DNA of 64,000 nt from Lachnospiraceae bacterium A4. GTDB lineage: Bacteria > Bacillota > Clostridia > Lachnospirales > Lachnospiraceae. Position numbers and translations under genes: made by a program. This document shows, in pieces, positions 8,239-16,822 of this stretch; positions within the stretch are counted from its first letter, which is position 1; every line of letters begins with the position of its first letter. The notes under the pieces were generated by a model that was given only the letters and a program-made list of their open reading frames with translations, ran no database searches and was not told the origin of the DNA. Where the stretch lies: NCBI GenBank assembly GCA_000403215.2, contig KE159527.1:477010-541009 (forward strand). Reading direction: 5' to 3'.

Positions 8239-9597
8239 CTACTTTGTTTCCATATATGCTGCCAGTTTGTCTGTCAGGGCAAGGACTGCATCCCCAAAAT
8301 CCAAGATGGTCTCTGTCATCGCCGGCTTATGTTCAATCTGACTAAGGTTTTCTTGTCTTTCCAGACCTGGTTTCTGCGCGCGGACTGTCTCCTCCGGCAG
8401 TGATTCCCACTGGACAATCCCGCCAGGATTCAGGTCTTTTTGTTCTTCCAGCGAGGGCTTTGCCGTCAGTCCTGCCATGAGCACGATCACACTGCACAGC
8501 ATGAGTACGGACAAGAATGTGCTGTGCTCTCTGAAATACAATACATTCTGAAGCCTGCATTTGAGAGATGGTTCTCCAAAGGTTATCGGGGTCAGTGTAT
8601 AGCCATTCTGTCTCGCCGCATACTTCAAAATACTCTCTGCATACTCTTTGCGGATATCCTTGTCCGCCGCCGCAATCACCGCCTCATCACATGAAATTTC
8701 CATATCCCGCACAAACAGGAAATATGCTGCCCAGACAAACGGATTAAACCAGTGGAGTACCGCAATCATGAAAAACAGTGGTTTTACAAGATAATCCCGC
8801 CGCTTTTGGTGAAAACGCTCATGGGCAACAATATACTTGCACTCGTTCTTTTCAATTCTGCGCGGCAGATAAATCACAGGTGTGAAAATCCCCCATAAGA
8901 ACGGGCTCTCTATCCCGTCTGCGGTTTTAATTTTTGTATTTTCTTCTGCCAATACCATATCACACTCAAACGGCTCTGCATCTTTTAGCCTTCTTTGCAG
9001 TTTTACAGACGAACATATCGCCCCTGCTGCCAGCACGCACACGCCAATTCCCCACACAACTGCCAACAATTTCTGCAACCGTCCGTCAAACACCATATCT
9101 GTGTGATATGCGTGCTTGGTTATCCCAGTATTGGAGTCCGTGCCCGGCACTGCGCCAGCCAGACTTTCTGGCATATATTCGTGTCCTATGCCCGTATCAT
9201 TCCCTGCAAGCTTTTCATTCGGAATATAGGCTGCGTGCCCCTCGGTTTCGTCCTGTACCGATGCAAGCCCGCTGTTTGAATCAATTCCTGATGCTGTGCC
9301 ATTTCCATCTGCGGGAATATAATTGTGTGCACTGGTACTTGCCACCTCCTCCACAACTGCTTCTTCCGGCAGATAAACAGCATTTCCCCATTCTGCGAGA
9401 TCGAAGTTTGCAACCCACCTTGGTATCAGACTAAACGGCCCTGAGATTCGAAATGGAATGCACAGATTGATAAAGACCATAAACCACAGCCAATACACAT
9501 ATTTTCTTTCGGCTCTTAACATCAGTGCACGAAACAGCATCACCACCACGATGACATAACAACTAATAAGACTGGTATTCAATATTCTGACAAACAA
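8239..9597 (-). CDS. BlaR1/MecR1-type M56 metallopeptidase sensor without beta-lactam domain
   Basis: A 452-residue membrane protein. Hydrophobic segments lie at about residues 8-22, 34-56 and 178-198, with further ones after the peptidase site. The zinc motif HERFH in YIVAHERFHQKRRDYL (about residue 265) marks an M56 peptidase. Unlike true BlaR1, only about 90 residues follow the last membrane segment, so the penicillin-binding sensor domain is missing. A low-complexity insert rich in Gly/Ser/Asp (about 90-160) sits between membrane segments. The start is TTG, 7 nt after GGAGG. It follows the BlaI-like gene by 21 bp; the pair probably senses an envelope signal, not necessarily an antibiotic. 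Confidence 0.85.
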   Translation of the reverse strand: MFVRILNTSLISCYVIVVVMLFRALMLRAERKYVYWLWFMVFINLCIPFRISGPFSLIPRWVANFDLAEWGNAVYLPEEAVVEEVASTSAHNYIPADGNGTASGIDSNSGLASVQDETEGHAAYIPNEKLAGNDTGIGHEYMPESLAGAVPGTDSNTGITKHAYHTDMVFDGRLQKLLAVVWGIGVCVLAAGAICSSVKLQRRLKDAEPFECDMVLAEENTKIKTADGIESPFLWGIFTPVIYLPRRIEKNECKYIVAHERFHQKRRDYLVKPLFFMIAVLHWFNPFVWAAYFLFVRDMEISCDEAVIAAADKDIRKEYAESILKYAARQNGYTLTPITFGEPSLKCRLQNVLYFREHSTFLSVLMLCSVIVLMAGLTAKPSLEEQKDLNPGGIVQWESLPEETVRAQKPGLERQENLSQIEHKPAMTETILDFGDAVLALTDKLAAYMETK

Positions 9598-9618
9598 ATT
9601 CGTTCCTCCCCTCCTGCG

Positions 9619-9978
9619 TTAATCCTTATATTCATCAATCAGTACCACAAGCTCTTCAATCTGTTTCTTGCTCAATTTCTTCCGCTTCATAAATGCAGCG
9701 ACAAAATTCGGCAGAGAGCCATTATAATTCTCCTCCAGATACTGCTCTCCCTTACGGTTGATATACTCCTCACGGCTCATCTTCGAAGTAACCACTGCCC
9801 CCTTATTCTGGAAAATACCATTTTCACAAATCTTGCGCAGCACTGTATAGGTGGTGGACTTCTTCCAGCCCAGACGCTGTGCCGCGAGCTTCACCAAATC
9901 CCCGCTTCCAATAGGTTCACTCTCCCAGATTAATTCTGCCAAGAACGTTTCCGCCTCTGTCATATTGTATGTAACCAT
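9619..9978 (-). CDS. BlaI/MecI/CopY-family repressor
   Basis: A 119-residue winged-helix repressor that dimerises and is cleaved or inactivated through its M56 partner. The N-terminal wHTH reads MTEAETFLAELIWESEPIGS then KKSTTYTVLRKICENG, the typical BlaI recognition helix. The C-terminal half (from about residue 75) is the dimerisation arm. The start follows AAAGGAGGAAGTGTGAT. Operator-like palindromes lie in the promoter directly upstream. It is transcribed with the downstream peptidase gene. Confidence 0.9.
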   Translation of the reverse strand: MVTYNMTEAETFLAELIWESEPIGSGDLVKLAAQRLGWKKSTTYTVLRKICENGIFQNKGAVVTSKMSREEYINRKGEQYLEENYNGSLPNFVAAFMKRKKLSKKQIEELVVLIDEYKD

Positions 9979-9999
9979 ATCACACTTCCTCCTTTTGTG

Positions 10000-10052
10000 G
10001 TTTAAAAGTTTTAAACTAATTATAGTCTATAACTTTTAAACCATTTTGTCAA
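10000..10052 (-). promoter_or_regulatory. blaI promoter with repeated operator half-sites
   Basis: A perfect 8+1+8 palindrome GTTTAAAAGTTTTAAAC lies at 10000-10016 and a second copy of its core (AACTTTTAAAC) at 10031-10041. TTGACA (-35, 10047-10052, minus strand) is followed 17 bp on by TAGACT; a better TATAAT sits 22 bp away. The second half-site is inside the promoter spacer. This fits autorepression by the BlaI-like protein, although the motif differs from the TACA-N-TGTA operator of staphylococcal BlaI. Confidence 0.6.
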
Positions 10053-10053
10053 T

Positions 10054-10094
10054 AAAAAATCCACGATTACTTTTTAGCAACCGTGGATTTTTCT
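10054..10094 (-). terminator. Terminator after tsf
   Basis: AAAATCCACG and CGTGGATTTT form a perfect stem around a 16-nt loop, and T/A runs flank it on both strands. It closes the rpsB-tsf transcript and separates it from the blaI promoter. Confidence 0.8.
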
Positions 10095-10117
10095 ATATAC
10101 AAATATTATTATTTAAA

Positions 10118-11053
10118 TTACATTCCAGCCTGCGCTGCAACCTCTGCTGCGAAATCATCAACCTTCTTCTCGATGCCTTCACCAGTCTCAAAACGGACAA
10201 ATCTCTTAACCTGAACCTCAGCTCCGTTCTCTTTCGAAACCTGCTCAAGATACTGCTTTACAGTCTGCTTTCCGTCTGTTGCCTTCACATAGATCTGATC
10301 AAGGAGACATACTTCCTTCAACTCCTTGTTGAGACGGCCCACTACAGCACCCTCGATAACATTTTCCGGCTTGCCAGCCATCTTCGGATCATTCTTGATC
10401 TGCTCTGCGATAATCTCTTTCTCATGTGCCTTGTATTCCTCAGAAATTTCATTGGAAGATACATACTTAGGATAGAGCGCTGCAACCTGCATTGCAAGAT
10501 TTGTGAGGGCTTCCTTCACTGCATCATTCACTACAGCAGTCTCCGCCTCCACGATAACGCCAATCTTTCCGCCGCCATGTGTGTAGGTTACAACACAGCC
10601 GTTCTGGGCTGCCACCTTCTCAAATCTTCTGATGCTCAGTTTCTCGCCAATCACTGCAATCTTGTCAACCAATGCCTCATTTACAGTCTTGGAAGTATCC
10701 TCATTCCATGCTTCTGCAAGGAATGCATCAATATCTGATGCAGACGTAGCAAGCGCCTGCTTTGCAACTGCTTCCACAAAATTCTGGAACTGCTCGTTCT
10801 TTGCCACAAAGTCAGTCTCTGAGTTAACCTCAACGACTGCCGCCACCTTGTCGCCCTCTGTCGCAACACGGCAAAGTCCTTCTGCTGCAATGCGGCTCTC
10901 TTTCTTTACAGCCTTAGCCTGTCCGCTTTTTCTCAAAAACTCAACAGCCTCTTCCATATTTCCGTTTGTCTCGTTCAGTGCCTTCTTGCAATCCATCATT
11001 CCAGCACCAGTTATCTCTCTTAACTCTTTTACCATTGCTGCTGTAATAGCCAT
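10118..11053 (-). CDS. tsf: Translation elongation factor Ts
   Basis: The guanine-nucleotide exchange factor for EF-Tu. The 311 residues are normal for Firmicutes. The N-terminal UBA-like domain carries LREITGAGMMDCKKAL (about residues 10-25). The second signature is SETDFVAKNEQFQ (about 78-90), and the two core subdomains follow. The start follows AGGAGGAATATAAAG. It lies 59 bp after rpsB in the conserved rpsB-tsf pair. Confidence 0.97.
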   Translation of the reverse strand: MAITAAMVKELREITGAGMMDCKKALNETNGNMEEAVEFLRKSGQAKAVKKESRIAAEGLCRVATEGDKVAAVVEVNSETDFVAKNEQFQNFVEAVAKQALATSASDIDAFLAEAWNEDTSKTVNEALVDKIAVIGEKLSIRRFEKVAAQNGCVVTYTHGGGKIGVIVEAETAVVNDAVKEALTNLAMQVAALYPKYVSSNEISEEYKAHEKEIIAEQIKNDPKMAGKPENVIEGAVVGRLNKELKEVCLLDQIYVKATDGKQTVKQYLEQVSKENGAEVQVKRFVRFETGEGIEKKVDDFAAEVAAQAGM

Positions 11054-11112
11054 CTTTATATTCCTCCTGCTTCTTATATCTTCTATACAAAACAGTAACT
11101 GCCAATCAGTAA

Positions 11113-11856
11113 CTATTCCTCTACTACTGCCTCTTCCTCACCAATCTCTTCCGGTGCAGCATCTGTCATCATTTCACCTTGATTTGCCTCGATCACAGCG
11201 TCTGCCATCGCAGAGACAATAAGCTTCACTGCTCTGATCGCATCATCATTACCCGGAATCACATAGTCGAGCTCTTCTGGATCACAGTTTGTATCCGCAA
11301 TGCCAATCAGCGGAATGCCAAGTGTATGTGCCTCCTGTACGCAGATTCTCTCCTTCTTAGGATCTACAACAAAGATTGCGTCAGGAACCTTTGTCATATT
11401 CTTGATACCGCCAAGGTTCTTCTCAAGTTTTTCCCATTCCTTCTTGATCTGAATAACTTCCTTCTTAGGAAGAACATCAAATGTGCCGTCCTCTGCCATT
11501 GTCTCAATCGCCTTGAGTCTGGCAATTCTGCTTCTGATCGTCTTGAAGTTTGTGAGCATACCGCCAAGCCATCTCTCATTTACATAGAACATGCCGCAGC
11601 GCTCTGCCTCTGTGCGGACAGCGTCCTGCGCCTGCTTCTTTGTACCAACGAAGAGAATCGTACCGCCCTGCGCTGCAATGTCAGCTACCGCCTTATACGC
11701 CTCATCGACTTTGCCAACAGACTTCTGCAAGTCAATGATATAGATTCCGTTTCTCTCTGTAAAGATATAAGGAGCCATCTTAGGGTTCCATCTTCTTGTC
11801 TGATGTCCAAAATGAACACCTGCCTCTAATAACTGCTTCATTGAAATAACACTCAT
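11113..11856 (-). CDS. rpsB: 30S ribosomal protein S2
   Basis: A 247-residue S2 protein. The N-terminus [20 protein letters not shown] is the family signature. The coiled-coil insert (about residues 100-150) and [20 protein letters not shown] follow. The C-terminal tail is acidic. The start follows ATGGAGG. It has its own promoter and a structured leader just downstream of the flagellar/chemotaxis cluster, the same position as in Bacillus subtilis (after sigD-swrB). Confidence 0.97.
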   Translation of the reverse strand: MSVISMKQLLEAGVHFGHQTRRWNPKMAPYIFTERNGIYIIDLQKSVGKVDEAYKAVADIAAQGGTILFVGTKKQAQDAVRTEAERCGMFYVNERWLGGMLTNFKTIRSRIARLKAIETMAEDGTFDVLPKKEVIQIKKEWEKLEKNLGGIKNMTKVPDAIFVVDPKKERICVQEAHTLGIPLIGIADTNCDPEELDYVIPGNDDAIRAVKLIVSAMADAVIEANQGEMMTDAAPEEIGEEEAVVEE

Positions 11857-12006
11857 GTCTTACCTCCATTTTCTGCGGGTTTACCGCGCTTCCGCCTGCT
11901 TCCTCCCTGCGGGCTACCATTGGGCATGGACCGCAAATCTGCAAACGTGATTAATGTGTAATAAAAAATTGATGTCGTGGCTGCTATACCCGAATACAGC
12001 CACAAC
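11857..12006 (-). promoter_or_regulatory. Structured 5' leader of rpsB
   Basis: The 150-nt leader starts with a strong hairpin (GTTGTGGCTG pairing with CAGCCACGAC, 11974-12006) followed by a six-T run at 11963-11968. It ends with GC-rich segments (GCGG/CCGC and GCGCGGTAAACCCGC) just before the ribosome site. The first hairpin starts about at the predicted transcription start, so it may be the terminator of the upstream operon, a leader attenuator, or both. The rest could be an S2 autoregulatory site. Confidence 0.45.
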
Positions 12007-12012
12007 ACCAAT

Positions 12013-12041
12013 AATATAACATAAAAACTACGTATACGCAA
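12013..12041 (-). promoter_or_regulatory. Promoter of rpsB-tsf
   Basis: TTGCGT (12036-12041) and TATATT (12013-12018) on the minus strand are separated by 17 bp. They lie directly after the stop codon of the MltG-like gene. Confidence 0.65.
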
Positions 12042-12048
12042 GCTTTTT

Positions 12049-12783
12049 TCACGAGCTTCTGGAAATCTTATCCGCAATCTCCTGCCAAGTATCAGCGACA
12101 CCAATCACTTTTTTTCCAGTGCTGATTTTCTTGTCATAACCGTGCTGCATCAGGAATGCGTCAAACTCCGATGCATTTTCTATCACGCCTGCATTCTGGA
12201 GTTTTCTGGAAACTGTTCCTGAATCGTCTCCTGACTCAATTACGATCTCAACGGTCTCTCCTGAAACCTCCTCTTCATCTGAAGGAACCACCACGATCGC
12301 CGAGGAGCCCTGCTCTGGCGTTTCCTGTCCAGAAGGCGCTGCGTTCGAAGCCTGCGAATCTGAAGTATTTCCATCTGAAACTTCTCCATCTGAAACTTCT
12401 CCATTTGAAGGATCTCCATCTGAAACTTCTCCATTTGAAGGATCTCCATCTGAAACTTCTCCATCTGAAACTTCTCCATTCGGAGCTTGCCCATCTGACG
12501 CCCCATTGTCCGAATTTTCTGCGTCCTTGGCAGCATCAAGCACAGACTCAATCTCAGCTTCTTTCTCATCATCTCTCATTATAACCGGCTCTGTCGATTC
12601 CGCTGCCGAAGCCTCCTCCGCCGTGCTTGTCTCCTCCGCCAGCGGGCTTTCCCCGTCAAGGCCATAATCTTTTAATACCGCGACTCTTGCATCTGCCACT
12701 GCATTCCGGTTGTAAGCCCCCAGAACGGCTGCGGTGATGATGACGCCAAGCCCCAATCCTCTTATCATATATTTAAACTTCAT
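12049..12783 (-). CDS. Secreted/anchored protein with Glu-Ser-Asp-Gly repeats and MltG/YceG-like C-terminus
   Basis: A 244-residue protein with one N-terminal membrane anchor (about residues 7-25). A long acidic low-complexity region with a GEVSDG(D/E) repeat unit follows (about 95-150). The C-terminal 70 residues (VEIVIESGDDSGTVSRKLQN...) resemble the LysM-like subdomain of MltG/YceG proteins. There is no catalytic transglycosylase core, so enzyme activity is not expected. Its start codon directly follows the stop of the SwrB-like gene, so the two are coupled. A cell-wall or flagellar-envelope role is possible but unproven. Confidence 0.6.
   Translation of the reverse strand: MKFKYMIRGLGLGVIITAAVLGAYNRNAVADARVAVLKDYGLDGESPLAEETSTAEEASAAESTEPVIMRDDEKEAEIESVLDAAKDAENSDNGASDGQAPNGEVSDGEVSDGDPSNGEVSDGDPSNGEVSDGEVSDGNTSDSQASNAAPSGQETPEQGSSAIVVVPSDEEEVSGETVEIVIESGDDSGTVSRKLQNAGVIENASEFDAFLMQHGYDKKISTGKKVIGVADTWQEIADKISRSS
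12365..12490. repeat. Short in-frame tandem repeats (15/30 bp) in the MltG-like gene
   Basis: Units such as CTTCTCCATCTGAAA and CTCCATTTGAAGGAT alternate on the plus strand and encode GEVSDG and DPSNG peptides. Copy number may vary by slippage without changing frame. Confidence 0.8.
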
Positions 12784-13926
12784 TTATACAGCCCCCTTGA
12801 ACAGATTGATAACCAGCTTAACCTCTCCTACGCCAAGCCCCAGCTCCTTTGCAATCTCCACGTTGGAATGCCCTTCTTTGTGAAGCCGCAAAATCCTGTC
12901 ATTGTTATTTTCTCTGAAATCATCGACAGGCTGTGAAGCCGTGTACACCTCCTGATGATTTCCTGTATTGATTCCAGCAGCCTGTGTTTCCTTCTTGGCA
13001 GGCCGTTCAATATGCGGCGCCTGCTCTACAAAGGAATACACCTCAACAGGTCTGATATCCGCCGGCTTCACGTCAACCACCTTCATATTTTCCGGGCGTG
13101 AGCCAAGTGTTTGCAGATCAGCCATGCTCACAGGCTCTATGCCTGTGCTTGCCACTACGGGCTGCATATCATTCGATGTGACAATATCGGCGGACACGAT
13201 CTCCACGCTTTTCACTACAAGCGGGCTCAGCTCCGCTGGCTTCTCGCTTGGCTGTTTATTGGCAGGACTCACCATCAAGGATCTCATATCCATCGTGCGG
13301 GGGTCCATCTGGCGGTGCATGGTCAGCTCTTGCTGCATCGGCAGTATTAGCCTTGCCATCTGGCGGCGCGCAAACTCTTTCTCCTGCGCCTCCTTATCCA
13401 CCAGCATATTTTTTTCCGCCTTCTTTTTCTTCTCTTCCTCCTGCTTTTCCTTTTCCCGCTCCTTCTCCTTTGCCTCAACTTCCTCCTGCGCTTTGGCTGC
13501 GAGTGCAAGCGCTGCTGCATTGGCAGCCTCCTCTGCCTCCTTTGCAGTCCGGTCTACATGCTTGACCGTCTCCTTGAGATTGTTATGCTTATCATTTAGC
13601 ATATCATACAGGAACATTACTTCCTGATGCGACTTATTGATGTCTGCAAGGACAGTTTCCGAGTACTCGTTGATCGCCATAATCTTTTCATTTGAAATGC
13701 GCTCAGATGCACGCTCTGTCTTTTCCACAGCATACTCAAGCGTCTCATCTACCACCTCGGTGACACGCTCCTTTGCATCCCTCATCTCTTTTTCAATCAC
13801 ATCGCGGATCAGCTCTACATCGACATGCTGGCTGTCTGCCTCCTGCGACGATTTATCCCTGATCAAAAAACTTCCTGCAAATGCACCAACACCAAATACA
13901 AGCATTACTATCTCTAACCAATTCAT
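12784..13926 (-). CDS. SwrB-like (DUF6115) membrane-anchored coiled-coil protein with C-terminal HTH
   Basis: A 380-residue protein. The N-terminal anchor MNWLEIVMLVFGVGAFAGSF is followed by a long, highly charged coiled coil (about residues 25-180) rich in Glu and Lys, then a variable linker. A small helix-turn-helix ends it (ILRLHKEGHSNVEIAKELGL, about 345-364). Layout and position between sigD and rpsB match SwrB of Bacillus, which helps activate the flagellar export apparatus. The match is from architecture and synteny, since sequence similarity within this family is low. The start follows GAGG. Confidence 0.65.
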   Translation of the reverse strand: MNWLEIVMLVFGVGAFAGSFLIRDKSSQEADSQHVDVELIRDVIEKEMRDAKERVTEVVDETLEYAVEKTERASERISNEKIMAINEYSETVLADINKSHQEVMFLYDMLNDKHNNLKETVKHVDRTAKEAEEAANAAALALAAKAQEEVEAKEKEREKEKQEEEKKKKAEKNMLVDKEAQEKEFARRQMARLILPMQQELTMHRQMDPRTMDMRSLMVSPANKQPSEKPAELSPLVVKSVEIVSADIVTSNDMQPVVASTGIEPVSMADLQTLGSRPENMKVVDVKPADIRPVEVYSFVEQAPHIERPAKKETQAAGINTGNHQEVYTASQPVDDFRENNNDRILRLHKEGHSNVEIAKELGLGVGEVKLVINLFKGAV

Positions 13927-13984
13927 CTGATACCAAACCTCTCTACTTCTTCAATATGTAAGCTTCTGTCCAAAAGGCGGACTG

Positions 13985-14296
13985 CTAGATCTTCATGTCA
14001 AAGCCTCCCTCTGACTTTGCGACCACCTTGCCGTCCTTCTTCGATTTATTTCTGCGCTTTCCGCCGTCACCAGCATAGCCGTTGCGCCCTTTTTCCTTCG
14101 CATCAAAGCGCTCTTCTTTAAACAGGGTTTCATCGGCATGAACCACCTGCTTCGCCATCTGCTGTTCCCGCTTCTCCTCCTGTACCTGTATATTTCCCTG
14201 ATCAACCATACCCTTCTCCATCTGTCTGAGCTGGTTGTGCAGGACATTGTCAGTCTGTTGTATGCTACCGTTCAATAATATTGGACTTATTGCCAT
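13985..14296 (-). CDS. Small charged protein of unknown function in the sigD operon
   Basis: A 103-residue soluble protein starting MAISPILLNGSIQQTDNVLH. The N-terminal half is Gln-rich and probably helical (QLRQMEKGMVDQGNIQVQEE). The C-terminal third is very basic (KEKGRNGYAGDGGKRRNKSK). I do not recognise the family. The start follows GGGGGG with about 6 nt spacing; a longer reading frame upstream has no ribosome site. It lies 78 bp after the fapA-like gene and 58 bp before the SwrB-like gene on the same strand, so it is very likely cotranscribed with them. Confidence 0.6.
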   Translation of the reverse strand: MAISPILLNGSIQQTDNVLHNQLRQMEKGMVDQGNIQVQEEKREQQMAKQVVHADETLFKEERFDAKEKGRNGYAGDGGKRRNKSKKDGKVVAKSEGGFDMKI

Positions 14297-14374
14297 ATTA
14301 ATCCCCCCTGAGTTTACATATCTCGACTTACTTCGCTTTATTTTAATATATTTTGACAAAAAAGGCAATAGCCC

Positions 14375-15964
14375 CTACAAATTTGTAGAAGCTATATCTG
14401 CATCTTTTTTTATCAGACGGCAATATGTGTATTCATTCTTGATTGTCATTGTGGCGCCAGAAATATTTACTACCACCCCCTGATACATGGTTCCACGGAC
14501 ATTAATCTGAGCTGGAACTTCGCTCTTTAAGAGTTTGTCAAGCTGCTCGATTTCTTTTAATTCCTTCTGTATCTTAGCCTGTGTTTCTGCAATATTTACC
14601 TGTAACATTCTGGCATTTTTGAGCTGGTCTGGTGTAAGTTTGACGCCCTTTTTTAATTTTATTGTAACTTCTTGCAGTGACTTTTTCATTTTCGGCAGAT
14701 TTTTCGATTTTTCACCGACGCTTTTTTGCAGCTCAGAAAGCTGCTTCTTCAAGCCGGGATCTGTCCCGACCTCCACAATCGTGGAGGCACCCATCGCAGA
14801 GCCTATGTTTTTGGCGTTGATCATGCTCCTTGCAACAATTCTTCCGCCTGTAATCAAGCCCTTCCCCGCATCTGCATTCACATTTGTGCCCGCAGATACC
14901 TTGGCGTTAATAATCTGCTCTGCCTCGATAAAGCCCGCTGCCTCCACCTCGGCTGCGGAGATAAATTTGGCGATAATGTTTCCGCCCGCTTTCAGCCTGC
15001 CTTTATTCTGTCCGTGCATTCCTCTCGCGATGATGATATCGCCGCCAGCTTCAATCACTGCGCCCTCCACCACGCCAGTCACAAACACGTTTCCGTCTGT
15101 CTTGACGCTGAAATTTTCACAGACATTTCCTTTGACCTCAACATTTCCATGATATTCGATATTTCCTGTCGAGGTGCCCACATTCTCCACCGTGTACACA
15201 TCTGCCACAAACACCGTATTATCAACCAGCGATACATGGCCGTCCACTTTGCTGATTAGCTTTAAGCCGTCCTTGGACACTTCCATGTTCCTGCCATACG
15301 AGAAGGACGCCTTCTTAACCTCCCTTGCCAGCGCCACAGTTCCATACACGTCAAAGCCATCTTCACCCTTTTCTTCCGGGATAATTTCTGCCAGCACCTG
15401 CCCCTCTGTACATTGATGGAGATTGTTCAGCTTGAAGAAATCGACAGTCCCGTCCTCCTTCAACTCTGGGCGCACTGCATTGTTTGTATCAAAATGGTAC
15501 ACAAGCGAGGCATCACGCCCGATTGTCGGCATTCTCCCCTTCGCTATAATGATATCTGTACAGTATTCCCTGTCCTCAAGTGCTTTGTCGATTGCCCCCT
15601 CGTCGATTCCTGCCCGCACCTTGTAGCGCGCGAGCAAATCCATGATATGTGCTTTGCTGGTCTGCAAGCCGCCTGCACTTGGCGGAAACAGCCGCAAAAC
15701 CGCGGTCATTTTGTCTAATGTAATTTGGATATCGCACCGCTCATTCACCGGCGCGATCTTCATTGGTGCTAAAAAAAGAACAACCTCCTCATCGCCCATC
15801 GACAACAGGGCTGAGTTGATTGCCTTGACATCATAGGGTACGCCTACGCTGTTGAGATACTCCTTTAATTCGGCAACACGTATCCTCTCTCCGCCCCCGA
15901 TGGGAGGAGACAACAGCAGGCTTACCCCCTGCTCGCTTGTCTGTAATTGAAAATATCCATTCAT
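14375..15964 (-). CDS. FapA (DUF342) family polymer-forming beta-helix protein
   Basis: A 529-residue DUF342/FapA protein. The N-terminal domain (about residues 1-150) precedes a central right-handed beta-helix of Gly/Val/Ile repeats (about 240-400; for example VKGNVCENFSVKTDGNVFVT). A C-terminal coiled coil (about 410-490) and a terminal beta domain follow. FapA proteins are common in motility loci of Firmicutes and Vibrio, and their role is poorly defined. I start at MNGYFQ because GGAGG lies 10 nt upstream; an earlier in-frame ATG overlaps sigD. It follows sigD by 47 bp. Confidence 0.82.
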   Translation of the reverse strand: MNGYFQLQTSEQGVSLLLSPPIGGGERIRVAELKEYLNSVGVPYDVKAINSALLSMGDEEVVLFLAPMKIAPVNERCDIQITLDKMTAVLRLFPPSAGGLQTSKAHIMDLLARYKVRAGIDEGAIDKALEDREYCTDIIIAKGRMPTIGRDASLVYHFDTNNAVRPELKEDGTVDFFKLNNLHQCTEGQVLAEIIPEEKGEDGFDVYGTVALAREVKKASFSYGRNMEVSKDGLKLISKVDGHVSLVDNTVFVADVYTVENVGTSTGNIEYHGNVEVKGNVCENFSVKTDGNVFVTGVVEGAVIEAGGDIIIARGMHGQNKGRLKAGGNIIAKFISAAEVEAAGFIEAEQIINAKVSAGTNVNADAGKGLITGGRIVARSMINAKNIGSAMGASTIVEVGTDPGLKKQLSELQKSVGEKSKNLPKMKKSLQEVTIKLKKGVKLTPDQLKNARMLQVNIAETQAKIQKELKEIEQLDKLLKSEVPAQINVRGTMYQGVVVNISGATMTIKNEYTYCRLIKKDADIASTNL

Positions 15965-16011
15965 ATAAGTCATGCCTCCATGCACTCGATCTACGCCATC
16001 CAAGGAAACTA

Positions 16012-16773
16012 TCAATCGAATATGCCAATGTAATTTCCCATTTTCGTTTTCATCTTCTGTAACGCTTTTGTGTGCAACTGAGATATTCTTGATTCAGATA
16101 CCTCCAGCACACGGCTAATTTCCTTCAATGTTAGTTCTTCGTAATAATATAACAGGATTACTTTCTTTTCTTTATCTGTCAATACCTCCAGCGACTCTTC
16201 CAATACTTTTTTGAGCTCATTTTTCTCGATCACACCCTCCGGTGTGTCAAAACCTGAACTGACACTCTTTTCTGATGAAATGTCATTTCCCTGCTCAACA
16301 TATTCATTCAAAGAAATGATATTGTCCGCTTTCACCTGATTCTGCCAGTCTGTAAACTCATCTTCACTGATTCCCATATATTTCGCGATCTCAGCGTCGG
16401 TAGGCGGCTTGCCGTTGCGCTGCTCTAATTCCTTCATCGCCGTATCAATCTGCTTCTGACGCTGTCTGATGGTGCGCGGTATCCAGTCCATCTTGCGGAT
16501 CTGGTCAAGAATAGCACCGCGAATACGCAGACTGGCATAAGTCTCAAACTTCACTTCCTTACCCATATCAAACTTATCGATGGCGTCAATCAGGCCAAAC
16601 ACTCCATAACTTACCAGATCCTCATATTCTACATTATATCCAAGATACATGCTCAGCCGTCCTGCCACCACTTTTACCAGCGGTGCATATTCCAATATGA
16701 GTTTCTCCCTCAGATCAGGAGTCTTTACTCTGGCATAGTCCTCCCAAAGTTTCTTGCGTGCTGCATCATTCAT
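16012..16773 (-). CDS. sigD: Flagellar sigma factor (sigma-28, FliA/WhiG type)
   Basis: A 253-residue sigma-70 family factor that directs late flagellar and chemotaxis genes. Region 2 is LVKVVAGRLSMYLGYNVEYE to FETYASLRIRGAILDQIRKM, and the RGAILDQIRKMDWIPR stretch is diagnostic of FliA/SigD. Region 3 follows, and region 4 (about residues 195-250) ends LTLKEISRVLEVSESRISQL with the recognition helix. The start follows CGGGGGA. It sits at the distal end of the fla/che cluster, as in Bacillus. No anti-sigma FlgM is in the window. Confidence 0.95.
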   Translation of the reverse strand: MNDAARKKLWEDYARVKTPDLREKLILEYAPLVKVVAGRLSMYLGYNVEYEDLVSYGVFGLIDAIDKFDMGKEVKFETYASLRIRGAILDQIRKMDWIPRTIRQRQKQIDTAMKELEQRNGKPPTDAEIAKYMGISEDEFTDWQNQVKADNIISLNEYVEQGNDISSEKSVSSGFDTPEGVIEKNELKKVLEESLEVLTDKEKKVILLYYYEELTLKEISRVLEVSESRISQLHTKALQKMKTKMGNYIGIFD

Positions 16774-16822
16774 GTTATTCCCCCGTTATACACAATGTTG
16801 TCCAACGAATATTTCAAAATTT

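Noticed and set aside
11853..12104. 83-residue minus-strand frame between the MltG-like gene and rpsB
   Set aside because: It overlaps the rpsB leader, promoter and hairpin, and its composition does not look like a protein.
13248..13565. Pro/Ser-rich plus-strand frame
   Set aside because: It is the complement of the Glu/Lys coiled coil in the SwrB-like gene, which gives this composition automatically.
16012..16015. fapA-like start at 16015 overlapping sigD
   Set aside because: The ATG at 15964 has a GGAGG at a usable distance, whereas the earlier one has none.
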